This document shows, one piece after another, positions 1 through 6,700 of a stretch of DNA of 14,551 bases (its first letter is position 1; every line of letters begins with the position of its first letter). Made by a program: the position numbers and the translations under genes. Location of the stretch: contig CABQAZ010000030.1 in assembly GCA_902462295.1 (NCBI GenBank), positions 1 through 14,551 of the forward strand, read 5' to 3'. The stretch is from an uncultured Clostridium sp. (lineage in GTDB: Bacteria; Bacillota; Clostridia; TANB77; CAG-508). The notes below the pieces were generated by a model. That model had not been told where the DNA came from. It searched no databases and saw only the letters and a program-made list of their open reading frames with translations.

Positions 1-857
1 ACTCCTGAAAATACTATTACAAATTTAGGTCCCATATATCTTATAAATAAATAATCATTTGATATACTATTTTCTATATATTGGCTTACATCTATTATTA
101 CCTGATTTCCTAATTTTCTTGAATAATTATCATTTATTTCTTCAATATTTGTAATTCTATACATACATACTGTTGATGTCGTGTATTTATCAATTATTTT
201 TTTACCTTCACCATATAAATATTCTTCTGAATATAATCCTGTAAATAAGTCTTTTCTTACTATTGCTTCCAGTGTTTTTTGATGTACTACTGTTCTTAAT
301 ACTGATACTATATTTTCTTTTATTACTTCAAAAATTGTAGTATCTATATTATCAAAATCATGTGGTACTCCACTTTCTATTATCCAATATCCAATGTATA
401 CATTCTCAATATATATTGGGAAAAAGATGGCTGATTTAGCTCTTCCAAATTCCATTTCTTGATATGGTAGTCTTTCTCCTTCACCGTTTACTGTTACATA
501 TTTAGGTGTTGCTGTAGCTATACTATCCTTAAAAATTGGAACATCTTGTAGCCTACTAAGTGTATTCCAATGTTTTGGGTCAACATTTGATGCTTTTACT
601 TCATATTCTGCTCCATTAAATACAACTATTGTTGAATATTTTATTTCGTATTTTTCTATTAATATATTATTTATTTTTTGTATCTTTTCATCTACTGAAG
701 AACATTCACCTATTGTACTTAAAAAATCTTGCAATACCTTTAAATTATTAGCTTGCCTACTTAAGTTATTAAATTGTTGTATTTTATTGTGTATTATTAT
801 ATTATAAATTAGCAATCCAATTATAACTGCAACTAATATTCCAACTATATATATCAA
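1..857 (-). CDS. Membrane-anchored GAF-GGDEF protein with degenerate GGDEF domain (partial, C-terminus beyond left edge)
   Basis: The 285 visible residues read: one N-terminal membrane helix (about 2-22), a short helical linker (24-45), a GAF-like domain (about 46-190), then the start of a GGDEF domain (from 199). The GGDEF family features are recognisable as DLFTGLYSEEYL (203-214), INDNY (241-245) and RYMGPKF (273-279). Intact members make cyclic di-GMP. Here the signature reads MGPKF instead of GGDEF, the two metal-binding aspartates before IND are replaced by Arg234 and Thr236, and no RxxD inhibitory site precedes the signature. It is therefore probably a non-catalytic sensor or scaffold. 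The start is TTG at 857, chosen because GGAGGG lies 7 bases upstream and the reading frame is open from there to the edge. It follows the TadZ-like gene by 17 bases and is probably co-transcribed. The GAF call rests on position and fold pattern only. Confidence 0.8.
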   Translation of the reverse strand, partial: MIYIVGILVAVIIGLLIYNIIIHNKIQQFNNLSRQANNLKVLQDFLSTIGECSSVDEKIQKINNILIEKYEIKYSTIVVFNGAEYEVKASNVDPKHWNTLSRLQDVPIFKDSIATATPKYVTVNGEGERLPYQEMEFGRAKSAIFFPIYIENVYIGYWIIESGVPHDFDNIDTTIFEVIKENIVSVLRTVVHQKTLEAIVRKDLFTGLYSEEYLYGEGKKIIDKYTTSTVCMYRITNIEEINDNYSRKLGNQVIIDVSQYIENSISNDYLFIRYMGPKFVIVFSG

Positions 858-874
858 ACTTTTTCCCTCCAATA

Positions 875-3256
875 CTAATAATTTTGTTTCATTTGATTTA
901 ATGTGTTATTCATTCTTGGTGAAAATCCACTATTACTATTTGTCTTTTTTATTGATGGTGGCATATATTTTTCGTTTTTCTTACCACTTATATATATCAT
1001 ACTTGCTAAATTTTTTAAACTCTGTAAAAATTCTTTTGTATAACCCTTTAATGATACATCACATATTACTAATCCATCTAGATATCTTAAATATGATTTT
1101 AAATCAAATGGTATTGTTATGTGTTGTACTGTTTTTCTGTTGAATAACTCTCTTCTAACTGTCATTGCAGCATCATTATATATTGAAATTCCTCCTATAA
1201 GTATTTCTTCATTTATCTCTTTTGTTCTGATAAATTTATTTAATACTACTCTTGCTTTTGATTCTTCAAACATGCCTTTATCACTTAATTGTCTTAAAAA
1301 TGCTGTAAGTGGTTGTATTGTTAGTATGTCCATTGATTGAACTAAATATATTTCCTGAGCATATTTAAAATATCTCATTGGTGTATTAAAGTCACAATCC
1401 ATTAATACTACTGTGTGCATTGATAATAATGTTTGAATTATTGGTTCAACTGCTTCTAAATTTTCATCATTTTCTAATGGTGATGTATATATTGTTAAAT
1501 TAGCATGTTCTTGTATACCATTTGCTCTACCAATTTTTAAGTTATTCATTATATAATTTGATTGTGTTCTTAATGCTTCTTCATTTTTTGTATATATATA
1601 ATATGCATTTCTATTTTTGGTTAAATCAAGTATTGCTGTGTCTATACCATTCATTGATAGTATTTCTGCTACATTATTTACTAAAAATGATGTTCCATTT
1701 TTACTTGTTCCTACAAAAGCTACCAACTTTTGATTTGATTGTATTATGTTGTTTATATCTAATTCGTTATATTCAACTTTTTCCTTTTCAACCAAATTAT
1801 CATTATTATTATTATCTTCATGTTCATTGTCCATCTTTAAGTTTTTTAATACATTTGTATATTGTTCTTCTATACCATCTTCTTCAAAACCTGGCAATAT
1901 ACTATTTTCTTCTGGTTCTGAACTTTGCATTCCTGGTAGAGTTGTTTCTTCTTCTGACTCTGAATACTCAAATCCTGGCAATACTGTCTCTTCTTCTGGC
2001 TCTGAATATTCAAATCCTGGTAATACGGTTTCTTCTTCTGGTTCTGAATACTCAAATCCCGGTAATACGGTTTCTTCTTCTGGCTCTGAATATTCAAATC
2101 CTGGTAGTATAACTTCTTCTTCAATTTTTTCTTTTGGCTCTTCTACATTTTTTCTTGGTCTTCCTCTTTTTCTTTTTGGTTGTTCTACTACATTTTCCTC
2201 TGTTACAATTTTCTTTGGTCTTCCTCTTCCACGTTTTACTGGTTGTGGTACTTCATTAGTTTTTTCTTCTGTTTCTGGAATAGTATTTATTTCTGCATTT
2301 GGTAATTCATGCTTTTTTTCTGTATATCTTTGTGTTGTAGTTTCAGGATTTCCCGTTACAGTTCTTTTATTGTCTACTCTTATTTGATTTTCTGGTATTT
2401 GTTTTTCTTTTATAATAATTTTTCTTTTGTTTTGACCAATTACAGATGGTATTACTACTGGTTCACTAGGTTTTTTTATTCTACTATTCTTTAGCAATAT
2501 CTCACTTGTTCCAGCTTTTTCTTTTTTCTTTTCTACTCTTACTTGATCTGATATTTTATTATTGTATGAATTTATTTCCTGATATTTGGGTGATCTTTCT
2601 TCTAATACAGCTCTTACATTTAATGGTAAACATTTACTTATTATTTTTAACTGAGTATTATTGTATTGATTTGCTATTCTATCAAAACTTTCTACATACT
2701 TTTCTTCATCATTTCCAATTCTTTTATAATGTGCTAATATATTTTGTATTTCTAATTCACTAACATCATTTTCATTGTCTTTTTCATATGTTACATCATC
2801 TGTATCTATTTTATAATAAATTTTAGCTTCTTTTTTTGAGCGTGGTCTTTTTATTAATTTACATACTTCACTTGCACTTCTATCATTTCCTAATAGAGCA
2901 TTATAAATTCCTATTCCAAACAATTTGACTAGTATTTGTTCAGATTTATTTCTTCTTTCTGTACAAATTAAAATTATAGGAATATCTTCTCCTTTTGCAT
3001 TTGAAGCTTCATCACTAATACTGTCTAATCTATCAAACAAAAATTTGTCCATTTGTTCATAATCTGTATTTACATATTGCTCTAAATCCTCGCTTATTAC
3101 TACTCTATCATATGTTTTATCTCTTTGTAATTCTTTTAATATTGCATTAAAGTAATAAACATTTTTATATGATATTATTTGTTTATATTCTGATTGAAAT
3201 TTTTTAATAATGGCCTGTGATGTATTCTCATTACTTACTGCAAATAAAACTTTCAT
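875..3256 (-). CDS. TadZ/CpaE-like protein: pseudo-receiver, AT-hooks, LPGF repeats and deviant ParA/MinD-type domain
   Basis: 793 residues. Residues 1-140 look like a receiver fold (KVLFAVSN, then YDRVVIS, then IPIILICT), but Ser55 sits where the phospho-acceptor Asp should be. A charged, low-complexity linker follows (about 150-500). It holds two AT-hook cores (GRP at 345-347 and 365-367, each flanked by Lys/Arg) and six tandem 14-residue LPGF repeats (379-460). Residues 509-750 resemble a ParA/MinD ATPase: a P-loop-like FVGTSKNGTS (514-523), a DLT strand (544-546), a Walker B-like VVLMDCD (616-622) and a VVLNK strand (670-674). The Walker A lysine is replaced by Thr522, so nucleotide hydrolysis is doubtful. 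A receiver-like plus ParA-like order is that of TadZ/CpaE, the polar localisation factors of Tad pili, but the 350-residue linker and AT-hooks are unusual. The start has AAGGGGG 6 bases upstream, formed by the last codons of the preceding gene, which ends 3 bases away. Confidence 0.75.
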   Translation of the reverse strand: MKVLFAVSNENTSQAIIKKFQSEYKQIISYKNVYYFNAILKELQRDKTYDRVVISEDLEQYVNTDYEQMDKFLFDRLDSISDEASNAKGEDIPIILICTERRNKSEQILVKLFGIGIYNALLGNDRSASEVCKLIKRPRSKKEAKIYYKIDTDDVTYEKDNENDVSELEIQNILAHYKRIGNDEEKYVESFDRIANQYNNTQLKIISKCLPLNVRAVLEERSPKYQEINSYNNKISDQVRVEKKKEKAGTSEILLKNSRIKKPSEPVVIPSVIGQNKRKIIIKEKQIPENQIRVDNKRTVTGNPETTTQRYTEKKHELPNAEINTIPETEEKTNEVPQPVKRGRGRPKKIVTEENVVEQPKRKRGRPRKNVEEPKEKIEEEVILPGFEYSEPEEETVLPGFEYSEPEEETVLPGFEYSEPEEETVLPGFEYSESEEETTLPGMQSSEPEENSILPGFEEDGIEEQYTNVLKNLKMDNEHEDNNNNDNLVEKEKVEYNELDINNIIQSNQKLVAFVGTSKNGTSFLVNNVAEILSMNGIDTAILDLTKNRNAYYIYTKNEEALRTQSNYIMNNLKIGRANGIQEHANLTIYTSPLENDENLEAVEPIIQTLLSMHTVVLMDCDFNTPMRYFKYAQEIYLVQSMDILTIQPLTAFLRQLSDKGMFEESKARVVLNKFIRTKEINEEILIGGISIYNDAAMTVRRELFNRKTVQHITIPFDLKSYLRYLDGLVICDVSLKGYTKEFLQSLKNLASMIYISGKKNEKYMPPSIKKTNSNSGFSPRMNNTLNQMKQNY
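1877..2122 (-). repeat. 42-bp tandem repeat inside the TadZ-like gene (six copies, 14 residues each)
   Basis: The unit encodes EEETVLPGFEYSEP. Copies 1-4 (residues 379-434) are nearly identical. Copies 5 and 6 have drifted to TTLPGMQSSEP and NSILPGFEED. The array is in frame, acidic and has one Pro-Gly turn per unit. The near identity of the inner copies suggests recent expansion by slippage or unequal recombination. Confidence 0.93.
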
Positions 3257-3259
3257 TTG

Positions 3260-3661
3260 TTACCCCCTTCCAAATTTTACAATGATCGCAAATGCAAGTG
3301 GTAAAATTTGGCATATTACTAATATAGTTATAAATGATATCATCATTACTAATCCTTTTTCTTGTGTGTCTAATTTCCTTATTCCTATTACATATTGATA
3401 TATTGCACTTACTGCAATCCCTAGAAAACATAATGGTATACTATATATTCTTACTAAGTTTAATATGTACGCTGTTAATCCATATGCATCTGAACCATAT
3501 TTTTGTTTATATTCTTCTAATGTTTTTGCTGTATTTTCTTTTATCTTTATTAATTGGCTTTCATTTTGTTGATCTATAATATTTTCTGTTGCATATACTT
3601 GGCTACATCCAAATATTACTACTATCATTAGTAATATTACTATTGTAACTATTTTCTTCAT
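3260..3661 (-). CDS. Small secreted/membrane protein with VirB2/TrbC-like pilin topology
   Basis: Unrecognised as a specific family. From the ATG at 3661 it is 133 residues: a basic-hydrophobic signal segment (1-24), a charged helical stretch rich in Lys and Glu (about 27-58), then two hydrophobic helices (about 70-94 and 103-128) separated by a short basic loop, IRKLDTQEK. Signal peptide plus two closely spaced helices at the C-terminus is the layout of VirB2/TrbC-type pilins, which is a topology argument and not a homology claim. The signal could be cut after VYA (22-24), or Cys19 in IFGC could be a lipoprotein site. Start choice is uncertain: in-frame GTG at 3682, ATG at 3673 and ATG at 3661 all exist, and the only good ribosome site (AAAGGA, 3674-3679) sits 12 bases before 3661 and directly against 3673. 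Its final codons GGA AGG GGG serve as ribosome site for the next gene, so the two are tightly coupled. Confidence 0.75.
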   Translation of the reverse strand: MKKIVTIVILLMIVVIFGCSQVYATENIIDQQNESQLIKIKENTAKTLEEYKQKYGSDAYGLTAYILNLVRIYSIPLCFLGIAVSAIYQYVIGIRKLDTQEKGLVMMISFITILVICQILPLAFAIIVKFGRG

Positions 3662-3708
3662 ACCATTCTTCATTCCTTTCACTTATTTCGTATATTTTCT
3701 ACCTATAT

Positions 3709-3737
3709 ATCATACACTAGAATTAAAAAAATAGCAA
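3709..3737 (-). promoter_or_regulatory. Candidate sigma-A promoter for the three-gene pseudo-enzyme operon
   Basis: Reading the minus strand, TTGCTA (3732-3737), a 17-base spacer and TATGAT (3709-3714) lie about 48 bases before the ATG at 3661. The -35 element falls inside the downstream arm of the preceding terminator hairpin. The -10 is good and the -35 is only fair, so this is a moderate call; readthrough from the adhesin gene is the alternative. Confidence 0.4.
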
Positions 3738-3758
3738 GGAAAATCTTGCTATTTTTTT
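3725..3758 (-). terminator. Rho-independent terminator of the surface adhesin gene
   Basis: A perfect 14-bp stem (3725-3738 with 3745-3758, core ATAGCAAG) encloses a 6-base loop. It is followed on the minus strand by a run of T. It begins 20 bases after the stop codon of the adhesin gene and separates it from the next operon. The symmetric A/T flanks would let it work in both directions. Confidence 0.9.
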
Positions 3759-3777
3759 ATTTTTTTTGCGGTCAAAA

Positions 3778-6700
3778 TTATATTATATATCTCTTAATAA
3801 GTACAACTCCAACTAGTATTATTGCTAGTAATCCAACTGTTAATGTAAAATATGTTTTTGCCTTACCTGTTGATACAGCTAATATTACTTTTGCAATATC
3901 AATATCGTCTTCTCCATCTTTTCTATTATCAGGTGTTGAATCTCTATCTGGTACATCATATTCATTGTAGTCTTCAGAAATTTCTGCTGTATTTGTTTTT
4001 AATGCTAAATTGTCCGCTCCATTTATCCATGTTAGTATAACTTCTACTGTTGCACTTTCCCCAGGTTGCAATAGTGTGTTTTCTAATTGTTTTGTTGAAA
4101 TTACATTATTTCCTTCATCTTTCCATAAAGGATTGTCTGTTGATTCAAATCTAAGACCCTCTGGTATATAGTCTGTAATTTCTTTTGCATATCCAGGAAT
4201 GTCTCCTTCATTTGTTATGGTTATTCCATATCCAAATTTCACCACAACTTCGTTTAATTTCTTTTTATGTAATTCTACTTTTACAACAGGTTCTGGATCT
4301 TCATGTCCATTATATCCTGTTTCAGTTATAGTTTCTTTTCCATCTTCAACAACTATTACTTTTGTTACAAATTTTAATAATGCTAAATCAAAATATTCAA
4401 CCTTAATATTTTCTATATCTTGATCATCTTCTCCCTCATTCCATTCATCTGGTTTTGAATCTATGTCTTCTATTGGTTTTCCGTCTTTGTCACTGTCATC
4501 TGATATTTGTGCATGGTTTGTAATTATTGTTGTATTTGAATTTGGATCTTTTACTTTAAATGCTATTTTAACATCTTTATAATTTAATATTTTTCCATCA
4601 AATGCTTTTAATAATTTATCTTCTCCATTATCTTTTGATAAATATCTTGTTTTTACTTTTACTGCTTCTTCTACGTTAGTTGTTTCTTTTCCATCTTTAT
4701 CATACATTTTCCACATATATTGCACATTTGTTGTTTCATCTGGCAAATATTCTAAGTATTCTGGAATATCGTCTGTTATCTCACTTGCATATCCATCAAT
4801 ATCTCCCTCATTATATACTCTTATTGTATAAATTATAGTATCATCAACATGTACTGTTAATGGATCTTTACTATGCTCATATGTTATTTTTCCATCTTCC
4901 ATTTTAACTTGTGGCTCTCTTGATGTAATTTCTTTTTCTTGCACTTCTGTTATAAACTTTCTTAGTGCTAAGTCAAAATTTAATTTTGTATTTTCAACTT
5001 CATATTTGATTTGTGTTTCATTATAACTATCTTTATTGATTGTTACTTCTATCGTTCCACTATATCTTTGATATCCTGCTGGTGCTTCAATTTCTGCTAT
5101 CCAATATTTTGTACTTGCTTTATCTGCATCATACTCATATGTTCCATTTGATGTTTTATTGTTTTCATCAGATTTAGCATCTCCTCCATATTGAATTCCT
5201 ATAAATTTTACAATTCCTTTTTCATCTGATTCTGCTGTTGCAATAACATTTTTATTATTTTTTGCATCTTCTTCTGTTGCATATATTCCAAATTTTGCTC
5301 CTGCTAAAGAAATTTTATTACCATTTTCTACATAATATTTATATAATATTACTCCACCTGTATGAACTTCTGGTTTTTCAGATTCTTTGACTATCTTATT
5401 ATCACTTGATGTATTTTTATACTCTAATTTTGCTTGGTTTTCGATTTGTTCTCCCATTGCTGCTAATAGATTTCCATTTTCATCTTTTGCAAATGTTGTT
5501 TTAAATGTTACTTGGATTTTTTCACCAGCATTATTTTTAACATTATTAGATGCATTCATAGAATTTTCTGTATCTATAAATGTTAATGTCAATGTTCCTG
5601 TTTTTGTTTTGTCTTGTATTCCTGTTGGATTTTCTACATATGATATTTTATAATCTGTTCCTTCTGTTAACTTTGTATTTCCTATTTTTACATCAACATT
5701 TTCAATTCCCTCGAATTTTAATCTATAATCAATATCATCAACTATATCATAAAATTTATAATCATCTACATTTTTAGGTATAATTGACTCGATTACCCAA
5801 GAATGTACTTCATCTGCATTGTATCCTGAATCTTGATTTGTTACATCTTTTACGCCTTTATGTATTTCTGGTTCTTTATAGTTTTTTACTTCAACATATA
5901 TATTTCCATCATCATTTAAATATACATTTGCATCTTTTTTTCCTGTAATATCATTTTCTTTTGAATCCACAACTGTATATTTTATACTGTGCTCATATCC
6001 TGAACCATCATCTTTTATTTTCTTTGATACTGTTATTGTTATTGTACCATCAAATTCACAATATTCATCTGGTGCTTTGGTTTCTTTTATTATATATACA
6101 TCATCTGTTAAATGGTCTGCATCTACAGGTACATCTTGTGCTATTGTTAATCTTCCTGTTATTTCCTTTTCTTCTTTTACTCCATTTGTTGTAACTTCAA
6201 ATTTTGCTGTTGAATTTAATTGTTTTCCATCTTTGTCTTCTTTAACTAAAACTAAATCATATTTTCCTGATGTCCTTACTTTTATCCTTTCAATGTCTTG
6301 ATCGTCGTCTCCCTCAATCCATTTATCTGGTGTTGAATCTATATCATCTATTGGATTTCCGTTTTCATCACTATCATCTGATATTTGCGCATAATTTACT
6401 AATACTCTATCTGATGTGGCTTTTTCTGTTACTTTACATAGTACTTGTGCATCTAAATAGTCTGGATTTTCTGGTTCTGTTGTACTTATTGCACCCTCTT
6501 TATTTAATGCATATAATAAATTTGCTTTATAATTTGCATCTCCAGGTTGTGCATTTAATTCTGCTCCTTGCCCTTTTGCATACCATGTGGTTGATACTAC
6601 TTGTCTTCCATCACTATCTAAGCCTTCTAATTTCCATATTCCATTATATTCTTCATTGCCAACAACAAATTCTAGTCCTATTGGTAATGTGTCTTTTATT

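Noticed and set aside
1877..2122. Possible CRISPR array
   Set aside because: The repeats are direct, contiguous 42-bp units with no spacers and they keep the reading frame of a protein.
1870..2124. Minus-strand 84-codon frame of repeated YYQDLNIQSQKKK
   Set aside because: It is a frame-shifted reading of the LPGF repeat array, open only because the repeat unit has no stop in that frame.
1522..2387. Long plus-strand open frames (196 and 213 codons) opposite the TadZ-like gene
   Set aside because: They are rich in Ser, Pro and Leu because they mirror the 42-bp repeats and A-rich codons of the real gene; they have no ribosome site or family pattern.
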